The position numbers and the translations under genes were made by a program. DNA of 17,738 bases from an archaeon (GTDB lineage Archaea; Aenigmatarchaeota; Aenigmatarchaeia; CG10238-14; SCSR01): assembly GCA_004297575.1 (NCBI GenBank), contig SCSR01000065.1, forward strand, positions 1-17,738. Reading direction: 5' to 3'. Each line of letters starts with the position of its first letter. Within the stretch, counting starts at the first letter, position 1. The notes beneath the pieces were generated by a model. The model did not search any database, was not told the origin of the DNA, and saw only the letters and a list, made by a program, of their open reading frames with translations. Below are positions 7,582-15,021 of the stretch, piece after piece.

Positions 7582-7842
7582 ATGCTGTCGGAAGAAATAC
7601 AATCAGCAGTGAAAGGCAAGAACGCTGTCATCGGTTACAAAGAGTCAGTGAAGTTTATTAAGCTGTCATCACCGAAATTAATTGTGGTTGCTAACAATAT
7701 TCAGCAAGAGAAGAGGGAAGAGATAGAACAAAATGCAAAATTATCCAAGTCTGGTTTTGAAATTTTCGAAGGGACGAGTCGGGAATTGGGCACGTTCTGT
7801 GGTGTACCGTATCCGGTATCGGTTCTAGTGGTAAAAGGATGA
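7582..7842 (+). CDS. rpl30e: Ribosomal protein L30e
   Basis: This 86-aa large-subunit protein belongs to the L7Ae/L30e RNA-binding fold. The sequence shows the L30e pattern: an N-terminal helix (EEIQSAVKGKNAVIGYKESVK), a central KLIVVANNI strand, a helix rich in Glu and Lys, then FEGTSRELGTFCGVPYPVSVLVV at the end. In many archaea rpl30e sits between rpoA2 and nusA, as here. The ATG is about 27 bases from a TATA box, so the mRNA is probably leaderless. Its stop overlaps the nusA start (ATGA), implying coupled translation. Confidence 0.95.
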   Translation: MLSEEIQSAVKGKNAVIGYKESVKFIKLSSPKLIVVANNIQQEKREEIEQNAKLSKSGFEIFEGTSRELGTFCGVPYPVSVLVVKG

Positions 7843-8261
7843 ACATGACGCTGACTTTAGACACTGACGCAATCAGGATGATGGCCTTTTTCGAAAATAT
7901 AACAGGTGCTAATGTGAAGGACTGCATCATGGACGGGACGGAGATATGTTTCCTTATTGATGAAGGCGGGATGAGCATTGCGATCGGGAAGAACGGCAGC
8001 AGCGTCAAGTATGCTGAGAAAGTTTTGAAGAAGAGTGTAAAGCTGTTCGAGTTTTCCAAGGACCTGAATTCTTTTGTGAAGAACATGATACCGTCCGCGA
8101 CTGATGTGAAGATAAGGAATGATGAGAACGGGACAAGCGTCGAGGTCCGCGTTGATCCCAGATACAAGGCATCGGTTATCGGAAGGGGAAAGAAGGGAAT
8201 GAAACTTTATGAGGATTTGTTGAAAAGGAATCATCAGGTTGATGAGCTTGTTTTGAGGTGA
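7839..8261 (+). CDS. nusA: Archaeal NusA-like protein with two KH domains
   Basis: This is the 140-aa archaeal form of NusA, made only of two KH RNA-binding domains and lacking the S1 and RNA polymerase-binding regions of bacterial NusA. The first KH loop is IGKNGSSVKYAEKVLKK (about 49-65) and the second is VIGRGKKGMKLYEDLLKR (about 114-131). It lies between rpl30e and rps12 as in many archaea and is presumed to act in transcription elongation or termination or rRNA transcription. The first ATG overlaps the rpl30e stop; a second ATG at 7845 is an equally possible start. S12 follows after 3 bases. Confidence 0.95.
   Translation: MNMTLTLDTDAIRMMAFFENITGANVKDCIMDGTEICFLIDEGGMSIAIGKNGSSVKYAEKVLKKSVKLFEFSKDLNSFVKNMIPSATDVKIRNDENGTSVEVRVDPRYKASVIGRGKKGMKLYEDLLKRNHQVDELVLR
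8255..8261 (+). promoter_or_regulatory. Shine-Dalgarno site for rps12
   Basis: GAGGTGA overlaps the nusA stop codon and lies three bases before the rps12 ATG at 8265. It matches the anti-Shine-Dalgarno end of archaeal 16S rRNA and fixes the S12 start, which is short relative to many archaeal S12 proteins. Confidence 0.7.
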
Positions 8262-8264
8262 ATT

Positions 8265-8684
8265 ATGGGAGAATTTTCAGGAAGAGCAATGGTACAGAGA
8301 AGGAAAAAATTCAAATGGAAGAGCATTACATACAAGAGAAGGATGCTCAACCTTTGGGAGAGGGACCCGTTGGAAGGATCGCCTCAGGCAAGAGGGCTTG
8401 TGATAGACAAGCGTGCAGTAGAACAGAAAAAGCCTGCATCAGGTCTTACCAAGGCTGTCAGGGTACAGCTTATCAAGAACAACATCCAAGTCACGGCACA
8501 CGTGCCAGGGGAGCATGCGATTGAAAAGATTGCAGAGCACGATGAAGTGACTGTAGAGAAGATCGGTGGCGGACAGGGTGGTTCAAAGGGAAGCATGGTA
8601 GGTATCAAGTTCAAGGTATCGAAGGTAAATGGTATCGCGCTGAAAGAAATAGTAAGCGGTAGGAAGCAAAAGCCAACCAGGTAA
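8265..8684 (+). CDS. rps12: Ribosomal protein S12 (uS12)
   Basis: This small-subunit protein of the decoding centre is 139 aa, slightly shorter at the N-terminus than typical archaeal S12. Recognisable blocks are NGEFAG-like GEFSGR at the start, RRMLNL, DPLEGSPQARG, VRVQLIKN and the KEIVSGRKQKP tail. Two normally near-invariant loops differ. The usual QPNSAIRK is KPASGLTK (56-63), which keeps the Pro and Ser but loses the Asn. The usual PG(I/V)RY is VGIKF (112-116), losing the Pro and Arg. The loop with GGGQGGSKGS is also atypical. The start is fixed by GAGGTGA. Its place in the str cluster, before rps7 and EF-2, makes identity certain. Confidence 0.96.
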   Translation: MGEFSGRAMVQRRKKFKWKSITYKRRMLNLWERDPLEGSPQARGLVIDKRAVEQKKPASGLTKAVRVQLIKNNIQVTAHVPGEHAIEKIAEHDEVTVEKIGGGQGGSKGSMVGIKFKVSKVNGIALKEIVSGRKQKPTR

Positions 8685-8689
8685 TTGTT

Positions 8690-9289
8690 ATGAGCGAGAT
8701 TAAATTATTCGGCAAATGGCCAATGAATGTCGAAGTAAGCGATATGGGGTTGAGGCCGTATATCAACCTCAAGCCAGTGGTCATCCCGAAGAGCGGTGGC
8801 AGGCTTGCAAGCAAACAGTTCCACAAGAGCAAGATGAGCATCATCGAGAGGTTGATGACAAAGCAGATGGTGCCTGGGCACAGGAGCAAGAAGCACGTGT
8901 TGACATCGGGAATGGTGGTGGGAAAGTGGCAGACCAATTACAGATTTTTGAATCAGGCGTTTGACAAAATCGAGAAAGTCACAAAGAAGAACCCTGTCGA
9001 GGTTCTGGTCAAGGCGATCGAGAACGCGTCGACAAGGGAAGAGATTGCTGCTTATCAGGTCGGTGGAATTATTGTGCGCAGGGCAGTTATCACATCGCCA
9101 CAGAGGAGAGTGGACCTTGCATTAAGGAATATCACGCAAGCCGCATACAGGAAAAGTTTCGGCAAGAAAACCACGATAGCAGATGCGTTGGCTGATGAGA
9201 TTATCGCTGCTTATAATTACGATTTGCAAAAGAGCGAGGCTATCAAAGAAAGGGACATGACTGAGAAACAGGCTGAAGGTGCAAGGTAG
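8690..9289 (+). CDS. rps7: Ribosomal protein S7 (uS7)
   Basis: This 199-aa protein is the primary 16S rRNA-binding protein of the 30S head. Archaeal features are KLFGKW at the N-terminus, RPYINLKPVVIPKSGGR, the KKNPVEVLVKAIENA helix (about 99-113), VGGI then SPQRRVDLALRNI (about 136-149) and the LADEIIAAYN helix. A charged tail of about 25 residues (KSEAIKERDMTEKQ) extends past the usual end at the AAxN motif. It follows rps12 by 5 bases and its stop abuts the EF-2 ATG, consistent with one str-type transcript. Confidence 0.96.
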   Translation: MSEIKLFGKWPMNVEVSDMGLRPYINLKPVVIPKSGGRLASKQFHKSKMSIIERLMTKQMVPGHRSKKHVLTSGMVVGKWQTNYRFLNQAFDKIEKVTKKNPVEVLVKAIENASTREEIAAYQVGGIIVRRAVITSPQRRVDLALRNITQAAYRKSFGKKTTIADALADEIIAAYNYDLQKSEAIKERDMTEKQAEGAR

Positions 9290-11491
9290 ATGGCAGGCAA
9301 GGACGTACTTGAAAGAATCGTTGACGTGATGAAGGATCCGACAAGAATCAGGAATATTGCAACGTCATCACACGTACACCACGGCAAGACCACATTGACA
9401 GACAATCTTGCAGCGTTGGCAGGAATGATTTCTGAAAAGACCGCGGGTGACGTCGAGTCGGGAATGCTCACATGGTTCGACCCGGAGGAAAGGAAAAGGC
9501 AGCTGACTGTTTATGGTGCAAATGTATCGATGTTGCACGAGAAGGATGGAAAAGAATTTTTGATAAACCTTGTTGACACGCCAGGGCACGTTGATTTTGG
9601 CGGGGATGTTACAAGGGCGATGAGAGCAGTAGACGGGACCATAGTTCTCGTGGATCCAGTAGAGGGCATCATGCCGCAGACCGAGACGGTTTTCAGGCAG
9701 GCGTTGCGTGAGAGAGTCAAGCCGGTGTTGTTCATCAACAAGGCAGACAGACTGATCCGTGAATTGAAGATGACGCCCGAGCAGATGATGAAAAGGTTCG
9801 AGGATGTCATACGCGAGGTTAATTTCCTTATACAAAAGTATGCAGAGGACGAGTACAAGACCAAGTGGCTGGTGAACGTGCAGGACGGTTCGGTTGCATT
9901 TGGTTCTGCTTACAGGAAGTGGGCAATCTCAATCCCGTACATGAAAAAGACCGGGATAACGTTCAAGGAGATTATCGAGCTGACAGCTGCAGGGAACGAG
10001 GATGAATTGTGCAGGAAAGCGCCGCTGAACCAGGTGGTGCTGGACATGATCATCAACCATTTGCCAAACCCAGCAGAGGCGCAAAAGTACAGACTTGACA
10101 GGCTGTGGAAAGGTGATTTGAATTCTGATATAGGAAAGAGCATGCTGTCGTGTGATGCGAATGGCAAGCTTGCAATGATTGTGACAAAGATGGTTCCTGA
10201 CCCGCATATTGGTTTTACTGCAACCGGAAGGATTTTCTCCGGGAAGGTGTTCAAGAGCAAGGACGTATGGATGGTGAATACGCACAAGCAGGAGAAGATA
10301 CAGACAGTTGCAATCTACAAGGGGATACAGAGGATACCTGTCGAGGAAGTCAGCGCTGGGAATATCGTTGCTGTTGTCGGTCTGGCGGATGCGTCGAGCG
10401 GTGAGACTGTCACTGATGCTGGGAATGTAATCGAGCCGTTCGAGGAAATCAAGCACATCTTCGAGCCTGTAGTTACGAAATCTATAGAGCCGAAGAACCC
10501 GATGGAGCTGCCGAAGCTTGTCGATGCTTTGAAGAAAATCGGAAGGGAAGACCCGACGCTTGTTGTCAAGATCAACCAGGAGACAGGAGAATATCTGGTG
10601 TCAGGATTGGGAGAGTTGCATTTGGAAATCAAGGTCGAGCATAAGCTGAAGGATACCGGGATTGATGTGGAAATGTCCAAGCCGATTGTTGTTTATCGCG
10701 AGGCCATATTCGAGCCGTCGCCAGAAGTTGAAGGCAAGTCGCCAAACAAGCACAACAAGTTCGAGATTGTCGTCGAGCCGTTGGAGGAAGGTGTTTACCA
10801 GGCGATGATTGATGGGAATTTGCCTAGCAACATGGAAGTCAAGTCGAAGAATATCGCATTGTTCAAGGATTTCGCCAAGTATGGCATGGATTACGACGAG
10901 GCCAAGGCACTTACGATCATACACAACAAGAACGTGTTCATGGATCTGACAAAGGGTATACAGTACATGAACGAGGTAGAGGAACTGGTCAAGGATGCGT
11001 TCAAGGAAATCTGTGATGATGGTCCGTTGGCAAGGGAGCCTATCACACGCGTGAAGGTCAAGCTGATGGATGCAGAATTGCACGAAGACCCGGTACATCG
11101 CGGTCCAGCACAGATCATACCTGCTGTCAAGTACACGATAAGGCAGGCGATGCTCAAGGCGAACGCGACGATGCTCGAGCCTATGCAGATAATCAGGATC
11201 GACATACCCGGGGAACTGATGGGCGATGTGATGCACGAGGTGGAGAACAGGAGAGGTCAGGTCATGGATATGAAGGAAGAGAGAGGTGCGAGCGTTATCA
11301 CGGCGAAGATGCCTGTTGCTGACATGTTTGGTTTTGATGCGACATTGAAATCCGCGACAAGCGGGAGAGGATTCTATAGTTTGATAGAGACCAAGTTCGA
11401 GAAACTACCGTCCGATTTGAGAGAGTCTGTCGTCCGCGGCGTGAGGAAGAGGAAAGGCTTACCTGAGGACATTCCAAAACCTGAAGTTTAG
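9290..11491 (+). CDS. fusA: Elongation factor 2 (aEF-2), translocation GTPase
   Basis: This 733-aa GTPase drives tRNA–mRNA translocation on the ribosome. All EF-2/EF-G domains are present. The G3 motif DTPGH is at 96-100 and G4 NKAD at 150-153. The diphthamide loop contains VHRGPAQI with the target His at 603. The C-terminal domain has GHV-type FGFDATLKSATSGRG. Two G-domain motifs are atypical. The P-loop reads SHVHHGKTT, with His30 where trGTPases have Asp (HVDHGKT). Switch I reads RQLTV (70-74) in place of RGITI, although its Thr73 is kept. It abuts rps7 with no gap and is the last gene of the str-type block; HAD-like accessory genes are not coupled to it. Confidence 0.97.
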   Translation: MAGKDVLERIVDVMKDPTRIRNIATSSHVHHGKTTLTDNLAALAGMISEKTAGDVESGMLTWFDPEERKRQLTVYGANVSMLHEKDGKEFLINLVDTPGHVDFGGDVTRAMRAVDGTIVLVDPVEGIMPQTETVFRQALRERVKPVLFINKADRLIRELKMTPEQMMKRFEDVIREVNFLIQKYAEDEYKTKWLVNVQDGSVAFGSAYRKWAISIPYMKKTGITFKEIIELTAAGNEDELCRKAPLNQVVLDMIINHLPNPAEAQKYRLDRLWKGDLNSDIGKSMLSCDANGKLAMIVTKMVPDPHIGFTATGRIFSGKVFKSKDVWMVNTHKQEKIQTVAIYKGIQRIPVEEVSAGNIVAVVGLADASSGETVTDAGNVIEPFEEIKHIFEPVVTKSIEPKNPMELPKLVDALKKIGREDPTLVVKINQETGEYLVSGLGELHLEIKVEHKLKDTGIDVEMSKPIVVYREAIFEPSPEVEGKSPNKHNKFEIVVEPLEEGVYQAMIDGNLPSNMEVKSKNIALFKDFAKYGMDYDEAKALTIIHNKNVFMDLTKGIQYMNEVEELVKDAFKEICDDGPLAREPITRVKVKLMDAELHEDPVHRGPAQIIPAVKYTIRQAMLKANATMLEPMQIIRIDIPGELMGDVMHEVENRRGQVMDMKEERGASVITAKMPVADMFGFDATLKSATSGRGFYSLIETKFEKLPSDLRESVVRGVRKRKGLPEDIPKPEV

Positions 11492-11492
11492 A

Positions 11493-11500
11493 TTTATAAT
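11493..11500 (+). promoter_or_regulatory. TATA box for the dehydrogenase-like gene
   Basis: TTTATAAT begins two bases after the EF-2 stop and is centred 27 bases before the ATG at 11524, predicting an independent, leaderless transcript. Confidence 0.6.
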
Positions 11501-11523
11501 CTTACAGGTATCTTATAGAATTA

Positions 11524-12471
11524 ATGAGGTTTAGGAAACTTGTTACTGTTGGGATAAACGAATCGAGCATTGATGCTAGCCATTGGAAACAAATAGACTC
11601 GCTGGCTGAAGAGAGAATAAGTCTTACCGATGGTTCTAATATCGAAGAACATCTGAAAGATGCCGATTGTATCCTTGTTGATCCGTTTGCATTCAAGGTT
11701 GACAAGAATGTTATTGACATGGCTCCCAAGCTCAAGTATATAGGAGACTCGTTGACAGCATATGGGAAAATAGATACAGAATATGCCAAATCAAAGGGGA
11801 TAATAGTTTCCAACGTTCCTGGATATAGCACGGAGTCTGTTGCTGAATTTGTTTTTGCAATAATCTTGGAAAGCATCAGACAACTGGAAAAAGGAAAAGA
11901 TGCTGCACGAGAAGGCGATTATTCAGGATTGGGATTTTCACTCACTGAAATAAAAGGCAAGAAGTTTGGCATTATAGGTCTGGGAAGAATTGGCAGCAGG
12001 GTTGCGGAGATTGCATCAGGTTTCGGGGCTGATGTTATGTATTGGTCTAGAAACAGGAAGCCCGAGCTTGAAGCTAAAGGTATCAAATATGATGATGTTG
12101 AAAGAATGATTTCCGAGTGCGATTTCTTGTCATTACATCTCGCACAAACAAAGGACACAGAGAATTTTCTAAATGAGGATAGGATGCAGAAAATTAAAAA
12201 GAATTCAATTGTTATAAACACTGCACCTATGGAACTGGTGGATATTGGTGCATTGGAGAGGAGGTTGATGAACGGAGATATGATATTTATTCTGGACCAT
12301 TCGGATGAGATGAAGAAGGATGATTTGGCAAGACTTTCAAAGTTTGACAATTGCATAATCTATCCGGCAATAGCACACATAACAAAGGAAGCGAAAATGG
12401 CAAGACAGGAGATATTTGTGAAAAATATTGAGAATTTCTTAAAAGGTTCTCCAACTAACAGAGTCAATTGA
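11524..12471 (+). CDS. D-2-hydroxyacid dehydrogenase-like NAD-binding protein with altered active site
   Basis: This 315-aa protein has the fold order of the D-isomer-specific 2-hydroxyacid dehydrogenases: a substrate-binding half with APKLKYIG and NVPGYSTESVAEF (97-109), then a Rossmann domain with GLGRIG (152-157) and the acidic/aromatic end MYWSR. The catalytic residues do not match. NTARG, which normally carries the active-site Arg, is NTAPMELVD (232-240). The Glu segment is LDHSDE (257-262). The TPH that normally carries the catalytic His is YPA (280-282), with His only at 285. The NAD site looks intact, so this may be a different reaction or an NAD-sensing pseudoenzyme; the substrate cannot be named. 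The codons are AT-richer than in the neighbouring str genes. A transporter gene overlaps its stop by one base. Confidence 0.85.
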   Translation: MRFRKLVTVGINESSIDASHWKQIDSLAEERISLTDGSNIEEHLKDADCILVDPFAFKVDKNVIDMAPKLKYIGDSLTAYGKIDTEYAKSKGIIVSNVPGYSTESVAEFVFAIILESIRQLEKGKDAAREGDYSGLGFSLTEIKGKKFGIIGLGRIGSRVAEIASGFGADVMYWSRNRKPELEAKGIKYDDVERMISECDFLSLHLAQTKDTENFLNEDRMQKIKKNSIVINTAPMELVDIGALERRLMNGDMIFILDHSDEMKKDDLARLSKFDNCIIYPAIAHITKEAKMARQEIFVKNIENFLKGSPTNRVN

Positions 12472-13343
12472 TGTTTATGGAATGGCTGGTTCTTGCACTC
12501 TTGTACGCATCAGTTGGTTCTCTGGCTGCGTTCCTTGACAAGGTGCTGCTGAATTATAAAATAAATCCTGTCTCTCTATCATCGTTCAGGCTGATGAGCA
12601 ATGCGCTGGTTGCGTTGCCGTTGATATTCCTGCTGGGATTCCAGATTCCCGATACAAACATGCTGATGATGATACTTGCAGGCTCGGTGATATATTCCAT
12701 CGCGGCAATCACGTATTTCATCGCACTGTCGAAGGATGACGTGTCAAAACTAATACCTTACAGGGACGCACTGGTCACGATAATCTCATTTTCCCTCGCG
12801 ATAATCCTGCTGGCTGAATCTACAAACATGTACAGGATTGCAGGCACGATTGCCATTGCATTCGGGGGTTATTTTGTATTGACAAATGGCAGGATAGTGT
12901 TGCCCAAGGCATCAACAGCCCTCTTGCTGATGGGAGTCACGAGCCTACTTACCGCGATATTCAGCGTGTTTGTCAAGGTCATGCTGTCAGATACGACTCC
13001 GATGGCAATAATCTTCTGGAATTATCTTTTCACTGGCATGATCCTGTTCGCATTCAATTGCTCGCGCGACCGTGGCATGCAAATCAAGACACTCAACAGG
13101 ATATTTTCCGACAAAAAGATTCTGCTCACGTCACTATCAGCGTCCGTGTTCGCAGTAGTGGCATGGTATTTCCTGTTCACGGCATTGGGCATGAACAACG
13201 CGTCGCAGGTGTTGCCTATTTCAGGGGTGCTGCCGATGTTTGTAGCGATAGAAGGCTGTTTGCTACTGAAAGAAAGGTATGGCGTGCCACGTGTGCTTGC
13301 AACATTGCTTGTTGTGACAGGTGTATACGCACTCTACATGTGA
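12471..13343 (+). CDS. EamA/DMT-superfamily ten-helix transporter
   Basis: This 290-aa integral membrane protein consists of about ten hydrophobic segments arranged as two related halves, as in EamA (drug/metabolite transporter) permeases. The first half runs about 1-140 and the second about 148-290. The second half ends with the signature-like ASQVLPISGVLPMFVAIEGC, a LLLKER motif and a last helix, typical of EamA repeats. The substrate is unknown; the family includes amino-acid, nucleotide and metabolite exporters. The ATG at 12471 uses the last base of the preceding stop (TGATG), so it is probably co-translated with the dehydrogenase-like protein. ATG 12477 is an alternative start. A functional link between the two is inference from coupling. 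Confidence 0.85.
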   Translation: MFMEWLVLALLYASVGSLAAFLDKVLLNYKINPVSLSSFRLMSNALVALPLIFLLGFQIPDTNMLMMILAGSVIYSIAAITYFIALSKDDVSKLIPYRDALVTIISFSLAIILLAESTNMYRIAGTIAIAFGGYFVLTNGRIVLPKASTALLLMGVTSLLTAIFSVFVKVMLSDTTPMAIIFWNYLFTGMILFAFNCSRDRGMQIKTLNRIFSDKKILLTSLSASVFAVVAWYFLFTALGMNNASQVLPISGVLPMFVAIEGCLLLKERYGVPRVLATLLVVTGVYALYM

Positions 13344-13357
13344 ACAAAAACAAAACG

Positions 13358-13365
13358 TATTTAAA
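13358..13365 (+). promoter_or_regulatory. TATA box for EF-1 alpha
   Basis: TATTTAAA is centred about 36 bases before the ATG at 13398, giving a predicted short leader of about 10 bases that contains GTGATTGA just before the start. It separates EF-1 alpha transcription from the accessory pair upstream. Confidence 0.55.
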
Positions 13366-13397
13366 CCTTTATGCCAAATAGATTGTATCGTGATTGA

Positions 13398-14684
13398 ATG
13401 GCTAACAAACCACACATCAATGTAATGACATCGGGTCACGTAGACGCAGGCAAGTCCACTCTTATCGGTAGATTGCTCTACGACACTGGTGCAATCAGCG
13501 AGACTGACATGAGAAAACTGAAGGAAGTCGCTGCTGAGCTGAAGAAAGAGACTTTCGAGTTCGCTTTTGTGATGGACGTTGCAAAGGAAGAGAGAGAACG
13601 TGGTGTTACGATTGACATCATGCACAAGCCGTTCGAGACGCAGAAATACTTTATGACAATTATAGACGCTCCAGGTCACAGGGACTTTATCAAGAACATG
13701 ATAACTGGTGCTTCACAGGCTGATTTGGCGATGCTCGTTGTTTCTGCCAAGCAGGGTGAGGGTATACAGGAACAGACAAAAGAGCACACATGGCTGTTGC
13801 GTGTCTTGGGTATACCACAGTTGATGGTTGTTATCAACAAGATGGATACTGCTAATTATGACGAGAAGAGGTTCATCGAATTGAAGGGTGAAGTAACGAA
13901 CCTTCTCAAGAGCGCTGGATTCAAGGTCGATGAGATACCATTCATCCCAGTCTCTGCATTCCAAGGTGACAACGTTGCCAAAAAGTCGGACAAGACGCCA
14001 TGGTACAAGGGTGGAACATTGATAGAGACTCTAGATTCTTATGTAAAGGTACCTGAAAAGCCAACACAAAAGCCATTGAGGCTGCCGATACAGGACGCAT
14101 ACACAATCACAGGTGTCGGTACAGTCCCAGTGGGAAGGGTTGAGACAGGTGTCATGAAAATGAACGATACGGTGATTTTCGAGCCTGCACACGTCACAGG
14201 TGAAGTCAAGTCAATCGAGGTACACCACCAACAGATCAACGAGGCAGTCCCAGGTGACAATGTCGGTTTTAACGTTCGTGGAGTTGAAAAGAACCAGATT
14301 GGAAGAGGTAACGTAGCTGGTCATCCAAACAACCCGCCAACAGTCATAACTCCGAAAGACACATTCACAGCACAGATAGTTGTTTTGCAACACCCAACTG
14401 TAATCACAAAGGGTTACACTCCAGTGTTCCACGCACACACAGCTTCAGTCGCATGCACGATCGAAGAGATTATTGCAAAGATCGATCCGAAGACAGGCGC
14501 TGTCGCACAGGAGCATCCGGATTTCATCAAGGCTGGAGACGCTGCGAGAATCAAGGTCAGGCCATTGAAACCTGTTGTCATAGAAAAGCAGTCTGACTTT
14601 CCAGAGCTTGCAAGATTCGCAGTCCGTGACATGGGCATGACAGTTGCTGCCGGTATTGTCTTGGACATTACAAAGGGCAGCTAA
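13398..14684 (+). CDS. tuf: Elongation factor 1-alpha (aEF-1A), aminoacyl-tRNA delivery GTPase
   Basis: This 428-aa GTPase brings aminoacyl-tRNA to the A site. The G motifs are intact and normal: GHVDAGKST (13-21), RGVTIDI in switch I, DAPGH (91-95) and NKMD. Domain 2 has the GVGTVPVGRVETG block and domain 3 has HAHTASVACTIEEI. The C-terminal RFAVRDMGMTVAAGIV is typical, with Met replacing the usual Gln. Unlike EF-2 in this window, the P-loop Asp is retained. It has its own promoter and is separated from EF-2 by two unrelated genes. Its stop lies two bases from the stop of the convergent acylphosphatase gene. Confidence 0.97.
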   Translation: MANKPHINVMTSGHVDAGKSTLIGRLLYDTGAISETDMRKLKEVAAELKKETFEFAFVMDVAKEERERGVTIDIMHKPFETQKYFMTIIDAPGHRDFIKNMITGASQADLAMLVVSAKQGEGIQEQTKEHTWLLRVLGIPQLMVVINKMDTANYDEKRFIELKGEVTNLLKSAGFKVDEIPFIPVSAFQGDNVAKKSDKTPWYKGGTLIETLDSYVKVPEKPTQKPLRLPIQDAYTITGVGTVPVGRVETGVMKMNDTVIFEPAHVTGEVKSIEVHHQQINEAVPGDNVGFNVRGVEKNQIGRGNVAGHPNNPPTVITPKDTFTAQIVVLQHPTVITKGYTPVFHAHTASVACTIEEIIAKIDPKTGAVAQEHPDFIKAGDAARIKVRPLKPVVIEKQSDFPELARFAVRDMGMTVAAGIVLDITKGS

Positions 14685-14686
14685 GC

Positions 14687-14956
14687 TTACATTATTTCAA
14701 ACTTTTCATGATTTGTCTTTTCAATCTCTGTTGATTCTATCTCATCCACTTTCTCTGTGTATCCGGGCATGTTGGGAAGATGCGACTTGAATTCTTCCAC
14801 GAATTTCTCATCGCCTTCCACCACAACTTCAACTGTCTTGTCTTTCAGATTTTTTGCATAGCCTGTCAGGTTATACTTCTTCGCCAGTTCGTAGCATCTC
14901 CATCTATAACCTACGCCCTGCACATCGCCGCTGACAATAATTTTCAATCTTTGCAT
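14687..14956 (-). CDS. acyP: Acylphosphatase
   Basis: This small enzyme hydrolyses carboxyl-phosphate bonds such as acetyl- or carbamoyl-phosphate. The 89-residue product has the signature VSGDVQGVGYRWR, with catalytic Arg18 and the phosphate-binding loop, and GYAKNLKDKTVEVVVEGD, with catalytic Asn36, at the expected spacing. The frame also contains an upstream TTG at 14965. I chose ATG 14956 because it lies about 28 bases from the TATA centre (leaderless) and matches family N-termini. The gene is inverted between EF-1 alpha and rps10 and nearly touches the EF-1 alpha stop. It shares a TATA palindrome with rps10. Confidence 0.92.
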   Translation of the reverse strand: MQRLKIIVSGDVQGVGYRWRCYELAKKYNLTGYAKNLKDKTVEVVVEGDEKFVEEFKSHLPNMPGYTEKVDEIESTEIEKTNHEKFEIM

Positions 14957-14978
14957 GGAAATCAAGTGGCGAGAAAAG

Positions 14979-14989
14979 AATTTAAATAC
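14979..14989. promoter_or_regulatory. Bidirectional TATA element between acyP and rps10
   Basis: AATTTAAATAC contains the palindrome TTTAAA (14981-14986). Read left to right it is about 27 bases from position 15011, just before the GTG/ATG of rps10. Read right to left it is about 27-28 bases from the acyP ATG at 14956. No second TATA-like element is obvious in the 65-base divergent gap, so one element may serve both directions. Confidence 0.5.
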
Positions 14990-15021
14990 AATTTCCGATA
15001 CAGTTGTAATAAGTGAACAAG

